Of a DNA stretch of 64,000 bases, positions 11,091-21,072 are shown one piece after another. Position 1 is the stretch's first letter, and every line of letters begins with the position of its first letter. Under the pieces are notes generated by a model. It was not told where the DNA came from. It ran no database searches and saw only the letters and a list, made by a program, of their open reading frames with translations. This DNA comes from Toxorhynchites rutilus septentrionalis (taxonomy: Eukaryota > Arthropoda > Insecta > Diptera > Culicidae). Both the position numbers and the translations under genes were made by a program. The stretch lies in contig NC_073744.1 in assembly GCF_029784135.1 (NCBI RefSeq), positions 71,722,593 through 71,786,592 of the forward strand. The letters are read 5' to 3'.

Positions 11091-11132
11091 GGGCGATTAC
11101 ACATTATCCGGTTTCTGCCGGACCGGTTTCAA
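11091..11132 (+). repeat. Left terminal inverted repeat
   Basis: It begins GGGCGATTACACATTATCCG and continues through TTTCTGCCGGACCGGT. It matches the reverse complement of 19108-19149 except at about three positions. Confidence 0.8.
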
Positions 11133-11943
11133 AAAGCGCCGCTGGGTTTGGACGGATAACCGGATAACAATGTGAAAGAGACCTCGCGCTATACAAAACC
11201 GTACATCTTTCACATACACATACATGCATTTGTTTATACAGTGGTTTGACAGGTGAACATTGCTGCAAATATTTCTGCTACATACAACTGATTGCTGTTA
11301 GGTGGCTGGCTCAATTCGACAGCCCACAATTTCCAGCTGCCAACATTGTATGGGGAAATTATTTTCCCCACCACAAGTTGCTATCGGCGAACAAAAACTC
11401 GAACTGCACTCCACGCAATGTCGACAGTAAATACAAAACGGCGGAACAACCGGCACAAACATCAAAGAATCCTTCTCTTCATTCAAAATACAGTTCTGGT
11501 AGAACTACATATATTCACATGAAAACACTAGGTATATAAAACTTATATTCACAATGTACAGTTTCACAACATTACAACTTGTATTCATTTAACAAAACAT
11601 CCGATAAAATATTTAATTTATTGTTGATTCCATAGTGAACGATTCGGACGTATCTGCTCGGCAGAATAATAAAATCATTTCCGCTTACGCTTTGCTGATC
11701 GCATATCTGTGCGATGTTCTCGATCGCTATCGGCAGCGGTGAACTCCCCAATTCCCTTGCGCATCTTTCGCTTCCCGATCGCATATGAGTGAGCGAAGAT
11801 CAAGCATCTGTACCTTGTTCTTATTACCTGTGGTACAGCTGCACCGAGCTGATCGAACCCGTGTTTTCTGAATTCCCACCATTGTTTGTGAGCACCCTCT
11901 CATGATGTGCCTTTTGGGGATGGGTCATGAACAGATTGCATAT
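11133..11943. other. Interior of TIR element, unassigned
   Basis: No recognised gene is present. A 70-codon minus ORF (11572-11784) has no family motif that I recognise. It could be part of a captured fragment or chance. Confidence 0.4.
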
Positions 11944-12236
11944 GAAAAATCTTGAAACCACAGCTGCTGCTGCAACCACGAGCCTGCTCAAATTTGCGTT
12001 TCTTGGAAAGTACATATGAATGTCGAAGTTTGGCACGGCCAAAGTGAGTGCAGGCCTCGCAGGCGCACATCAGGACGGTGTTTTTACCGATAAGTACCGT
12101 CAGAGCGGTCAAAGGTGTAATAAACCTTTCCGCCCCATTTCAAAATACGTTCGCAAACCTTTTCCGTAATTTGCAGAGCGCACACGTTCATCTTAGGCGC
12201 ATCTCGTTTTACAATGATTCTCACAACGACGGCAAC
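11944..12236 (-). pseudogene. Ribosomal protein L18 fragment
   Basis: The minus strand reads APKMNVCALQITEKVCERIL, which fits the L18 core (PKMxVCALxxTEKxRxRILK). After a frameshift it reads IGKNTVLM and then KKRKFEQARGCSSSCGFK, the C-terminal block (family: KGRKFERARGRRxSxGYKN). The part between, around HFGPAPG-SHTKPYV, is shortened. The normal stop after the last Asn codon is gone. Roughly the second half of the 188-residue protein is represented, with no intron visible. It lies inside the TIR element at 11091-19149. Confidence 0.85.
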
Positions 12237-12273
12237 GTAAATTTGCAATGATAAATGAACATGAAAAACTTAC

Positions 12274-12330
12274 TGGACAAAAGACTTGGCTGTCATCAAC
12301 AGTATTACAAAAACTAACTTTTGTCCAGTT
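12274..12330. repeat. Short inverted repeat (hairpin)
   Basis: ACTGGACAAAAG near 12274 and CTTTTGTCCAGT near 12319 form a 12-bp perfect stem around a loop of about 33 bases. The function is unknown. Confidence 0.6.
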
Positions 12331-12382
12331 GCTGTGTACTCATTCACTCACTAATTTATTTTATTTCTAATCATACACAAAC

Positions 12383-12832
12383 ATGTGTTGGCTAGTTTAG
12401 ACCTTGATTACATGTCCCAAATATATGTCTTCCTAAAAGTTATCGATCTTCGTGTCTGATTGTCCTTATATCCTTATATTCTCCTTTTCCTTTTCCTTCG
12501 CGAGAAATCAAATCCCTTCTTATTAACAATAGAATAAGGTGAAATGTAAAAACATATTAGATATAAGACAGGCTTAAGAATTGAGTGTAATGAATGTGAG
12601 TGTGAATGTGAGAGTGAACATTGTCAACATATCCTTTTATCCCTTCCTTTTCCTGAAGAAAATATGTCACCCTTCTAAACTCGAGTAGACCGTGAGTAAT
12701 CGGTTTTCTACACCATTAACATTAGAATTAAGGAAAAATGTTTATATATACTTGTAACAATACAGTCAGGAGTTTGGCTCCTTTAAACTTATGTAACTGA
12801 GCCTGTAAAAATAAACGATTTAATAAAAAAAA
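12383..12832 (+). mobile_element. 5'-truncated I-superfamily element (3' end only)
   Basis: The sequence matches the last codons and 3' UTR of the element at 28585-39453 (compare 38978-39440), including the AGTTTGGCTCC block and the terminal AATAAACGATTTAAT followed by A's. A 10-bp target duplication ATACACAAAC flanks it (12373-12382 and 12833-12842). It is a typical dead-on-arrival copy made by target-primed reverse transcription. Confidence 0.93.
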
Positions 12833-12842
12833 ATACACAAAC

Positions 12843-13085
12843 TGTGGGAATAGAATAACCACTGTGTCATCCCTCGCACTTTGCGACGTAGAGAATAAAA
12901 CATGCTACCTTTGCTTTTTATACCTTGGACAATAGTCTCGTCAGGTATCAATCAATGTAATAACAAAACGTCAAATAAAAATCATAAGTTGTTCCTTTTT
13001 CTCGTGTAGCACGCGTCTCTGAGTTTTTTCTCTCGATAGTGAAATCCTTTTTTTCTTTTGTTTTTCCTGTCGCATTCTGCCTACA
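12843..13085 (+). repeat. Copia 5' LTR
   Basis: 243 bp, starting TGTGGGAATAG and ending CTGCCTACA. The TTTTTATACC near 12917 may be its TATA box. Confidence 0.95.
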
Positions 13086-13101
13086 GGTTATAGGCCCAGT
13101 G
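13086..13101 (+). other. Copia primer-binding site
   Basis: GGTTATAGGCCCAGTG follows the LTR directly. It is close to the known copia primer site, which pairs with the middle of initiator tRNA-Met. Confidence 0.75.
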
Positions 13102-13196
13102 TCGAAAAAGAGGACGTTTTGTGAGAAAACTGTTTTTTTTTTCCGGAAGATCGCGTTTTTCCGACGGTTTGATAGTGCTGCGTAGAACGAGAAAAG

Positions 13197-16100
13197 ATGA
13201 CCGATTTGAAGGTTACGTTTGCCAAGTTGAACGGCAATAATTATGCTTGCTGGAAATACCGCATGATGACGATGTTGGAGCGGGAAGAGGTGTGGTACGT
13301 GATCGACCAAGCAAAGCCGGAGGAGGTCGATCTAGCGGAGGTGCGGGAGAAATGGGTCAAGGATGACCGCAAGGCCCGGACCACAATCGCCTTGTTCGTC
13401 GAGGACAGCCAGTTGAGGTTCGTCAAGAAGGCAACGTCGGCGAAGGAAATGTGGCATAACCTTAAAACGTATCACGAGAAGGCCACCATCGGCAATCAGG
13501 CGATGCTGTTGCAACAGCTGTGCTCCTTGAACCTGAGCGAAAGCGGTGATGTGGAGAAACACGTCGAAGAAACTGAATTGCTCTACGAGCGTCTGGATTG
13601 TGCGGGGGTGGAATTGAGTGAGCTGCTGCGAATCATAATGATGTTGCGGAGCTTGCCCCCATCGTTTAGTAGTTTCGTCACCTCTCTAGAGAACCGTCCA
13701 CAGGAGGATTTAACGATGGATTTGGTCATGGCTAGGCTGCGCGATGAATGCCAAAAGCGTGCGGGCCAGTCAGGAGGAAGCGGTGAGCGTGCTCTCAAAG
13801 TAGCAGCTAAGCCGAAGGGCGAGAAGCGAAAATGTTTTTATTGCAACATGCCCGGCCATCTGCGGAACAATTGCCGGAAGTTTCTGGCAGCGAAGAAGGA
13901 GGAGAACGCGAGCCAATCCACGAACAAGCCCAGCGATCAGGAGGCGAAGCAGGTTCAGGCGATACAAAAACCGGTGGCCCCATCTTCGGAGCAGCCATCG
14001 ACAAGTTCAAGCACGGTGTACGGTGCCGTTTGTTTCATCGCAGGAGGAGCGATTCCAAATTCCTGGACGGTGGACAGTGGCTGTACGTGCCACATGACAA
14101 ACGACCGTAAATTTTTCAGTGAATTGAGAAGGGATGTCATTGTGGATATCACACTTGCTGACGGTACAAAAACGAAGTCAGCTGGATGTGGCAATGGTGT
14201 CGTGCTCGGTGTAGATGGTGAAGGTAAGCGCATCGCAATCACGTTGGAGAACGTTCTATACGTACCGTCGCTGGAGGGCGGTCTAGTCTCCGTCCGGAAG
14301 TTGGCACTGAAAGGTTTTGCGGTGATTTTTAAGGTAGATTCCTGTGAAATACGATCGGCTGATGGCACCGCGGTTGCGGTAGGAGAAACGGTTGGTAATC
14401 AGTATAAACTGAAGATGGCAGAGCAATGCAAGGCGGTGGTGGTTGGAAACCACAATGATCGATGCCAGCACACTTGGCATAGACGATTTGGCCACCGAGA
14501 TGCGAGTGTCATGAATGCCATCAAAGCGAACGACTTGGCCAGTGGATTGGACATCAAGGACTGCGGCCAACGGGTCGTTTGTGAGTGTTGTCTTCTTGGA
14601 AAGCTGGCGCGGAGCCCTTTCCCAGCCATGACAGAGCGTAAATCCAAGCAGCCGCTAGATCTGGTCCACACTGATCTATGCGGACCGATGGAAAATTCGA
14701 CCCCGAGCAGCAACAAATACTTGATGACGATAATCGACGATTTTAGCAGATTTTGCGTGGTGTATCTCCTGAAATCGAAGGCAGAGGCAGCGGAGAAGAT
14801 ACGTGAGTATGTCAGATGGACGACAAACGTTTTCGGCCGGAAACCTCGGGCCATCCGATCAGACGGGGGAGGTGAATACACCGGACGTGAATTGCAGAAC
14901 TTCTACAAGGAGGAAGGCATTGAGACGCAGTTTACGGTTCCCTACTCGCCCCAACAGAACGGGATAGCGGAACGGAAGAACCGTTCTCTCCAAGAAATGG
15001 CAAACTGCATGCTCTTGGACGCAAATTTGCCAAAGCGATACTGGGGAGAGGCGGTGCTGACGGCTGCATACATTCAGAATCGAATGCCTTCCCGTGTCGT
15101 AGATCGTACACCTTACGAGATGTGGACTGGATCGAAGCCGGACTTGACTCGATTCAGAGTATTTGGGTGTGATGCATACGTGCACATTCCGGACAACAAA
15201 CGAAAGAAGTTCGACCCGAAGGCGAAGAAACTCCTGTTCGTCGGCTATTCGGATCACCATAAAGGATTTCGGTTTCTCGATCGCGAGACAGATCGGATTT
15301 GGATTAGTCGCGATGCACGTTTCATTGAGCTGAAAAACGAATCGGAGCTGACCAGCCCTGAGAGGCGAGAGCAGGCGGATGTTCCTGAGAAAGAAGAAGC
15401 TGATAATGAAAGTGAAGTGATAATAAATCCTGGTCAACGTGAAGAAGAAGAAAACGGTGAATTAATGAACGAAGAAGTGATTGAAGAAGAAAACGATGAA
15501 TCGATGTACGAAGATGCCAATGGCACATATGAAAGTGACTTTCGTGGTTTTGAAGATGACAATGAAGAAGATGAACTAAACCATGGACAACAGTGTTTGA
15601 GAAGATCTGATCGACAAACTCGCGGAGTTCTACCGGAACGTTTCAACAATTATGTGGTAGGACTTGCGTGTCACGATGAAGAGCCAGATGATTACCGGCA
15701 GGCTTTGGCCATACCGGAGTGGAATAGTGCTATGAAGGACGAAATAAATGCTCATGAACTCAACGGTACGTGGGAACTCGTGAGTTTGCCGATCGGGAAG
15801 AAAGTGATAGGTGCAAAATGGGTTTTCAAACTCAAACGTGATGTAACTGGAAGAGTGGTAAAACATAAGGCCCGCATCGTAGCCCAAGGGTATACACAAC
15901 GGTTTGGTGTGGATTACACCGAAGTCTTCGCCCCGGTAACACGACAAACGACGCTGCGCGCATTGCTGGCCGTTGCAGGGAAGAACGAGCTAGTTTTGAA
16001 GCAATATGACGTTAAAACAGCCTATTTGAACGGTACTGTAAATGAAGAATTGTATATGCGTCAGCCGCCGGGTTTTGCGACAAGCGGACAGGAGGAGTTA

Positions 16101-17207
16101 GTATGCAGGCTGAATAAAAGCATCTACGGTCTGCGTCAATCCGCGAGATGCTGGAACAAAGCTTTGGATGCTGTACTTCGTGACCTCGGATTTCAACCGT
16201 GTAGTTCGGACTCTTGTCTCTATGTGCAGCGAAGCGGAACCATCGCAGTGTATATTTTGGTATATGTGGACGATTTGATAATAGGATGTACGAATCAGGA
16301 CGAAATCGACCGAGTGTACGGAGATCTCCGAGCCAAGTTTGACATTACCGATCTCGGCCCGGTGCGGTTCTTTTTGGGATTCGAGATTGAACGTGAAGAC
16401 GGTTCTTATTCGTTGCGGCTAACTTCGTATATCGAGCAACTAGTCTCCAAGTTCGGGATGAAGGATGCAGCACCCGTAAAAACGCCTATGAACCCCGGCT
16501 ATACCACCATCAACGGTGATAGCAAGCTGTTCCCCGATGCAACACGTTACCGTAGTCTAGTTGGAGCATTGCTCTATTTGGCGGTGAATGCTCGTCCGGA
16601 CGTATCCATCAACGTAGGATTGTTGGGCAGAAAAGTAAATGAACCGAATCATAGTGATTGGGCCGCTGCCAAACGGGTCCTCCAGTACTTGAGCAGTACC
16701 AAGTCCTGGAAACTGAAGTTCAATTCCGGAGAAGCCTGGAAACTGGTCGGATACTCGGATTCAGATTGGGCGGGCGACCAGCGGACAAGAAGATCGACTT
16801 CCGGTATAGTATTTTTCTTCGGTGGAGGCCCAATCAGCTGGACCAGCAAGGGTCAAGACTCCGTAGCCCTTTCATCGCTTGAAGCGGAGTACAATGCGCT
16901 AACCATAGCGTGTCAGGAAGGTATTTGGATCAGGCGCTTGCTGAAAGACCTAGGTGAACCCCAAGACGAAGCGACAACCCTGTTCGAGGACAACCAGGGG
17001 TGTATTTGTTTCGCCAAGGCAGAACGTGCAAGTGGTAGAGTGAAACACATCGAGACCAAGAGCCACTTCATCCGGGAGTTGTGTGAGCGCAAGATCATCG
17101 TACTAACATACTGCCCTTCCCATGAGATGATTGCCGATGGCTTTACCAAGCCTTTGGGACCGTCGATGTACCAGGTGTTTGTCAACCGACTTGGATTGTC
17201 GTCATAG
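13197..17207 (+). CDS. Copia Gag-Pol polyprotein (1336 aa)
   Basis: This single-ORF polyprotein has domains in copia order. Gag is N-terminal, starting MTDLKVTFAKLNGNNYACW. A CCHC knuckle (CFYCNMPGHLRNNC) lies near residue 212. An aspartic protease (WTVDSGCTCHM) is near 290. The integrase zinc region (HRRFGH...CECCLLGK) spans about 425-465, and its catalytic core includes HTDLCGP, RSDGGGEYTG and QNGIAERKN. Reverse transcriptase contains KARIVAQGYTQ and YVDDLII near 1022. RNase H contains GYSDSDWAGD near 1184. There is no stop or frameshift. An acidic linker (about 725-800) separates integrase from RT. The start is the first ATG after the leader. Confidence 0.96.
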   Translation: MTDLKVTFAKLNGNNYACWKYRMMTMLEREEVWYVIDQAKPEEVDLAEVREKWVKDDRKARTTIALFVEDSQLRFVKKATSAKEMWHNLKTYHEKATIGNQAMLLQQLCSLNLSESGDVEKHVEETELLYERLDCAGVELSELLRIIMMLRSLPPSFSSFVTSLENRPQEDLTMDLVMARLRDECQKRAGQSGGSGERALKVAAKPKGEKRKCFYCNMPGHLRNNCRKFLAAKKEENASQSTNKPSDQEAKQVQAIQKPVAPSSEQPSTSSSTVYGAVCFIAGGAIPNSWTVDSGCTCHMTNDRKFFSELRRDVIVDITLADGTKTKSAGCGNGVVLGVDGEGKRIAITLENVLYVPSLEGGLVSVRKLALKGFAVIFKVDSCEIRSADGTAVAVGETVGNQYKLKMAEQCKAVVVGNHNDRCQHTWHRRFGHRDASVMNAIKANDLASGLDIKDCGQRVVCECCLLGKLARSPFPAMTERKSKQPLDLVHTDLCGPMENSTPSSNKYLMTIIDDFSRFCVVYLLKSKAEAAEKIREYVRWTTNVFGRKPRAIRSDGGGEYTGRELQNFYKEEGIETQFTVPYSPQQNGIAERKNRSLQEMANCMLLDANLPKRYWGEAVLTAAYIQNRMPSRVVDRTPYEMWTGSKPDLTRFRVFGCDAYVHIPDNKRKKFDPKAKKLLFVGYSDHHKGFRFLDRETDRIWISRDARFIELKNESELTSPERREQADVPEKEEADNESEVIINPGQREEEENGELMNEEVIEEENDESMYEDANGTYESDFRGFEDDNEEDELNHGQQCLRRSDRQTRGVLPERFNNYVVGLACHDEEPDDYRQALAIPEWNSAMKDEINAHELNGTWELVSLPIGKKVIGAKWVFKLKRDVTGRVVKHKARIVAQGYTQRFGVDYTEVFAPVTRQTTLRALLAVAGKNELVLKQYDVKTAYLNGTVNEELYMRQPPGFATSGQEELVCRLNKSIYGLRQSARCWNKALDAVLRDLGFQPCSSDSCLYVQRSGTIAVYILVYVDDLIIGCTNQDEIDRVYGDLRAKFDITDLGPVRFFLGFEIEREDGSYSLRLTSYIEQLVSKFGMKDAAPVKTPMNPGYTTINGDSKLFPDATRYRSLVGALLYLAVNARPDVSINVGLLGRKVNEPNHSDWAAAKRVLQYLSSTKSWKLKFNSGEAWKLVGYSDSDWAGDQRTRRSTSGIVFFFGGGPISWTSKGQDSVALSSLEAEYNALTIACQEGIWIRRLLKDLGEPQDEATTLFEDNQGCICFAKAERASGRVKHIETKSHFIRELCERKIIVLTYCPSHEMIADGFTKPLGPSMYQVFVNRLGLSS

Positions 17208-17224
17208 TGGTAATTCAGGAGGAG

Positions 17225-17467
17225 TGTGGGAATAGAATAACCACTGTGTCATCCCTCGCACTTTGCGACGTAGAGAATAAAACATGCTACCTTTGCTTTT
17301 TATACCTTGGACAATAGTCTCGTCAGGTATCAATCAATGTAATAACAAAACGTCAAATAAAAATCATAAGTTGTTCCTTTTTCTCGTGTAGCACGCGTCT
17401 CTGAGTTTTTTCTCTCGATAGTGAAATCCTTTTTTTCTTTTGTTTTTCCTGTCGCATTCTGCCTACA
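17225..17467 (+). repeat. Copia 3' LTR
   Basis: 243 bp with no difference seen from the 5' LTR. It is followed by the target duplication CAAAC. Confidence 0.95.
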
Positions 17468-17472
17468 CAAAC

Positions 17473-17766
17473 AGCATGATTTATTTCACACGCTCTGTTG
17501 CCACATACTTTTTTAACAGTCTCAGATAGTTAGATAAAAATGAACAATTTTTTATGAGCCAATTATAATAACATTGCCTAACAAGCCAGGGGCACTACTT
17601 ATTTATATGTATTATCTGTTCACTTCCTGTGATCATCTTGAAATTTGCGTACGAAAGGATGTGTACCCATCCATTTATTCTAGAGTGTTTTTTTTTTTTT
17701 GTTTCAGCATTGTAGTAATATTGCTTTGCGATTAAAATTACATCATACATTTCTTTCAAACGCTAT
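17473..17766. other. Interior of TIR element after copia
   Basis: AT-rich sequence continuing the TIR element beyond the nested copia insertion. No gene was recognised. Confidence 0.5.
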
Positions 17767-18433
17767 TCATCGCTGCTTCCGCGGATCCTCGTCCAGAAAC
17801 GCGCTCAGCCGCAATTTCTCGAGGACGTATTCCTGGGGCAGAAGCAGCTTTTCGAGCGCATTTTGCATCAACGCATAGCGGATGACCAATAGCTGGGTGA
17901 TTGCGTTCTGACAGAGTCGATGCTTCAGCGTCGGGCAGGGAAACATCTTGATCACCGAGCACAGATCGGACAGTTTGGTCTTGAATTCCTCAAGCTAAGC
18001 TTTAACCACCTCTTCGTCGATCGCGTTCCGGGTCAGGTTGAACTGTATGAAATACCGAATAAGAATATTAGAAGAGAAACTATTTTGGTGTGTTCAAGTT
18101 AACAAACACTCACCTTCATATTCAGCTGGATGAAGTCGCTCGAAATCTGCCCCTTGATGGAACAGTTGAAAATTTGTTTGACATTCTAGAACTCGTTCAG
18201 TATCGAATTTAAATGATGGAAGTTTTCTGTGAGCAAAACAAAAACAGAAGTTAATCAATGAATTATGAATAATTTGTCGCTGACATTACCCACCGTTGAA
18301 CACAATCCATGGCAAAACACTCCATGATGACCTCGTGCGCCTGTGACCATTGCTTCGCTTTGAGCAGAAATTTGCATCACTTCACTTGTTCTACAGCAGC
18401 GAAATAAAGCGAAATATAATTTTCGGCATCCAT
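17767..18433 (-). pseudogene. Nup96 (NUP98-96) C-terminal gene fragment with introns
   Basis: Three exon-like blocks lie on the minus strand. Block A (about 18295-18433) reads KAKQWSQAHEVIMECFAMDC. Block B (18114-18226) reads ENFHHLNSILNEF, stop, NVKQIF. Block C (17767-18042) reads KTKLSDLCSVIKMFPCPTLK and ends EYVLEKLRLSAFLDEDPRKQ plus R and a stop. These fit the Nup96 C-terminal helical domain. Introns with AG acceptors and GT donors are kept, so this is a DNA-level copy rather than a retrocopy. In-frame stops occur in all three blocks. It lies inside the TIR element next to the RpL18 piece. Confidence 0.8.
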
Positions 18434-19107
18434 ATCACTTGCAACTTTTGAAATGATTTCAAAATGAACAAACGTCAATAGCACACACATACTAATACAT
18501 GGGACGAAAAATTGCCTGAATCGTACTAATACTAACAGACATGACAAACAACTGTCAATTCGCGTTGATGGTATTTAGTTTCGTGTTTTGCTTTTGGGAA
18601 GTGGCAGTAAAAATAAATTTTTAGGTGCAATTAACACATATACAAAATAAAAATTATGAATGAAAATAAACATTTTTTGTAATACATATATTTTATGTAA
18701 TATAGCAATACGTTCTTTCGCAAGTAGTGAAAAAACCCTGAACAGGAATTGTGTTTGATAGTGATTTCATATTATAATTATAAGTTTTGGTGAAAACATC
18801 AAGAACGTTATACAAACATAATTAAGTAAGAATCAGTTCCACGTGTTTTGAGTAATCAAATAATTTGAAGTGAAAATTTTCATTCAAAGCTTGAACAACT
18901 TAAAACTGTCTTATGGTCTGAGAATGTTATAGAGAATGATTTGCTTTCCCAAACTGATGTCTCCACCAGATGTCGATACAATACTACTGTCATCGCGTAT
19001 AATGCTTGTCCGGTCACCGGACATTGCAGTCGCAGTAGACCGCTGCATCACGGCGCCGTAAAGCTGAAAGTAAAGAGGTTGGTACGGTTGAAATTTGCCA
19101 TTTGGGT
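18434..19107. other. Interior of TIR element, right part
   Basis: AT-rich, with no gene recognised. A short palindrome GTCCGGTCACCGGAC lies near 19010. The small ORF from 18941 is probably chance. Confidence 0.45.
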
Positions 19108-19149
19108 TTCAGACCGGTCCGGCAGAAACCGGATAATGTGTAATCGGCC
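19108..19149 (-). repeat. Right terminal inverted repeat
   Basis: This is the inverted partner of 11091-11132, ending in GTGTAATCGGCC directly before TAA. Confidence 0.8.
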
Positions 19150-19754
19150 TAAATGGGAGATTACAGTCACTATCCACACACATAGCAATACTGTTGTTTT
19201 AATGTTGCAAATGAAATTGAACAGGTAGCTCAGTTGGTCACGCGTCGCCTCTGATTTGGCCTATTATTTTGGAAACCAGTAGGGTAACACGGGGTAATTT
19301 GGTCATATGGGGTGATTTGGACCACCCCTTTATCTAAAAAATTACAACTCAACTTGGATTTTTTATAATGTCATTTCCTTCTATTGTTGAACCGTATGTA
19401 CCTAAAGTAAAAAAACTTTGGTAAAACTTCACAAGTAGAGGGAAACGGTAGCATAAACACAGCAAGCACTTCGATCGTCAAAAAATGTGAGTTTTCCAAT
19501 ACTGGTTTTAAGGTTTTTCCCGCTAATTAAACAAACTTTTCGTGTATTGTGCAGTAAAGTTCTGTTCGCCTACAGAAGAGGAACAATTTGATGTAGCGAA
19601 ACTGTAAGTTTGATAACAATAAATGAAATTAATTGCATTTTAATTTTTGCGTGTTGTGTGAGGGTGACATGGACACGTTTCTGTGGGATGAATTGATCCT
19701 ACAGGTTTGAGACTTTTCTTTGGTCTAATTGATTGCAAATGCCGCTGAATTACA

Positions 19755-19930
19755 AAAACAGGAAGTGGGTTATATCTATGGTATAACCGCAAGGGTGACG
19801 TAGGACTAGCGTTGATTTAGAGATCATTTGTTTGAAGTTGAATCTAAATCCATCCTGAATGAATGGATAAATAAATATTTGGGTGACTTCAAAAACGAGA
19901 GCGTTACGTTGGAGGCTCAAGGTTTTTCAT
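19755..19930 (-). repeat. Third copy of the CTACGTC-ended short element
   Basis: The segment AACAGGAAGTGGGTTATATC...CCGCAAGGGTGACGTAGGACT is the reverse of the 3' end of 3067-3310. The part near 19895 (GAGAGCGTTACGTTGGAGGC) also matches in reverse. Confidence 0.6.
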
Positions 19931-20041
19931 GTTATGCATACAATATTGGATACGAAAATTTTCTACTGATGGGGAAGAATAATTTTCAGAAGCTTTCCTG
20001 TTAATTGCGATTGATTGAAAAATCACAAAACCAAATGTATT

Positions 20042-20515
20042 TGATTGCAGTGTTATATGGATAGAAAACATTAGAATAAACTATTTCGCTTCAATGTATT
20101 TTTCAATTCCCAGGGGAACTGGCAGATTATTTTTCAGCAACAATTAATTCTTTTCAGATTTTCCTCGATACTCGAAGCCCACCAGTGGTTAATACTAACT
20201 CAATAACCACCTGTTAGTAGCATTTGATAGAAAAATATTTGGTCGCAGTGTTACACGGATAGAAAACATTAAAATAAACTCTTTCACATGAATGTATTTT
20301 TCAATTCCCAGGGGAACTGGCAGATTATCTTTCCAGCCCTCCAGTGGTTATTGCTAACTCGATAACCACCTGTTAATAGCACTTGATTGAAAAATATTTG
20401 GTCGCTGTGTTATATGGTTAGAAAACATTAAAATAAACTCTTTCGCATGAATGTATTTTTCAATTCCCAGGGAACTGGCAGATTATTTTTCAGCAACGAT
20501 TAGATCTTTCCGGAA
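20042..20515. repeat. Three direct copies of a ~110-bp repeat
   Basis: Blocks containing GATAGAAAACATTA, AATAAACT, GAATGTATTTTTCAATTCCC and GGCAGATTAT occur at about 20042-20156, 20241-20330 and 20400-20515. Related single copies lie at about 27630-27730 and 32462-32562. Confidence 0.8.
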
Positions 20516-20607
20516 TTTTCTCGATGCTGAATGGCATCCAAACGAAAATATTCATTTCAGTTTGGTCTGTAAAAAAACTTTTCTGAACTCTTATCCATCA
20601 AATTTGG

Positions 20608-20623
20608 AGCCCTGAAAAGGGCA
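20608..20623 (-). terminator. Histone H3 3' stem-loop, copy 1
   Basis: The minus strand reads TGCCCTTTTCAGGGCT. This is a histone 3'-end hairpin lacking only the outermost pair. It lies just downstream of the H3 pseudogene. Confidence 0.8.
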
Positions 20624-20639
20624 GTTGATTTTATGCTAA

Positions 20640-21003
20640 GCTAATAGCACGCTCTCCTCGGATACGATGGGCCAGCTGGATGTCCTTGGGCATGATGTGA
20701 CGCGTTTTGCATGGACAGCACACAAATTGTTATTTTCGAATAGGCCTCCTGCAGCATCATAACCGCGGAACTTTGGAAGCGCAAATCGGTTTTGAAGTCC
20801 TGAGCAATTCCACGAATCAAATGCTGCAAAGGTAGATGGCGGATCAGCAATTCGGTCGACTTCTGATAGCGACGAATTTCACGCAAAGTACCCGGTCGAT
20901 AGCGATGTGGTCACACTCCCCGCGGCTGGTGCACTTATCCGAGCTGCTTTCGTGGTGCCTTACCACCGAAAGACTAACGAGCTGTGTGCTTAGTCCCACA
21001 CAA
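20640..21003 (-). pseudogene. Histone H3 pseudogene 1
   Basis: The minus strand encodes [20 protein letters not shown] and then [20 protein letters not shown], the histone-fold start of H3. After frameshifts it encodes the LCAIHAKRV and MPKDIQLA region, ending close to the normal RGERA terminus. The N-tail is shortened (around KAARKSAPATGG) and carries stops, and the start codon is lost. A histone stem-loop follows. It has no introns. It is paired in inverted orientation with the copy at 26280. Confidence 0.93.
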
Positions 21004-21072
21004 ACGAGTCCTCACGGTGCGAGAGTAGAGTAAGAAATGAACGAAAGCAAAGGAAGCGTCAAATCAAGAAGC

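Larger units (their letters stand above)
12843..17467 (+). mobile_element. Intact Ty1/copia retrotransposon, 4.6 kb
   Basis: Two LTRs of 243 bp (12843-13085 and 17225-17467) are identical by eye. A 5-bp target duplication CAAAC (12838-12842 and 17468-17472) flanks the element. The primer-binding site GGTTATAGGCCCAGTG (13086-13101) resembles the copia site that pairs with an internal stretch of initiator tRNA-Met. A purine tract (TTCAGGAGGAG) precedes the 3' LTR. The single 1336-codon polyprotein is uninterrupted. Identical LTRs mean a very recent insertion, so it is potentially active. Confidence 0.96.
11091..19149. mobile_element. Harbinger-like TIR element with captured host gene pieces
   Basis: The ends are inverted repeats: GGGCGATTACACATTATCCG at 11091 and its near-perfect reverse complement ending at 19149. 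The match runs about 42 bp with three mismatches. TAA lies at 11088-11090 and 19150-19152. A 3-bp TWA target and GG-starting repeats fit PIF/Harbinger elements (established knowledge). No transposase is present. Inside are antisense remnants of RpL18 (about 11944-12236) and Nup96 (17767-18433). Taking out the nested insertions (12383-17472) leaves about 2.97 kb. Reading this as a gene-capturing, Pack-type element is an inference. Confidence 0.65.

Noticed and set aside
11572..11784. 70-codon minus ORF as another captured gene
   Set aside because: I could not match it to a family; left as unassigned interior of the TIR element.
14399..15437. Long minus ORFs (160 and 192 codons) within the copia gene
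   Set aside because: They are shadows of the GC-rich polyprotein frame and have no domain signatures.
19222..19290. tRNA-like start GGTAGCTCAGTTGG
   Set aside because: The A box is plausible, but there is no B box (GGTTCGA) and no cloverleaf.
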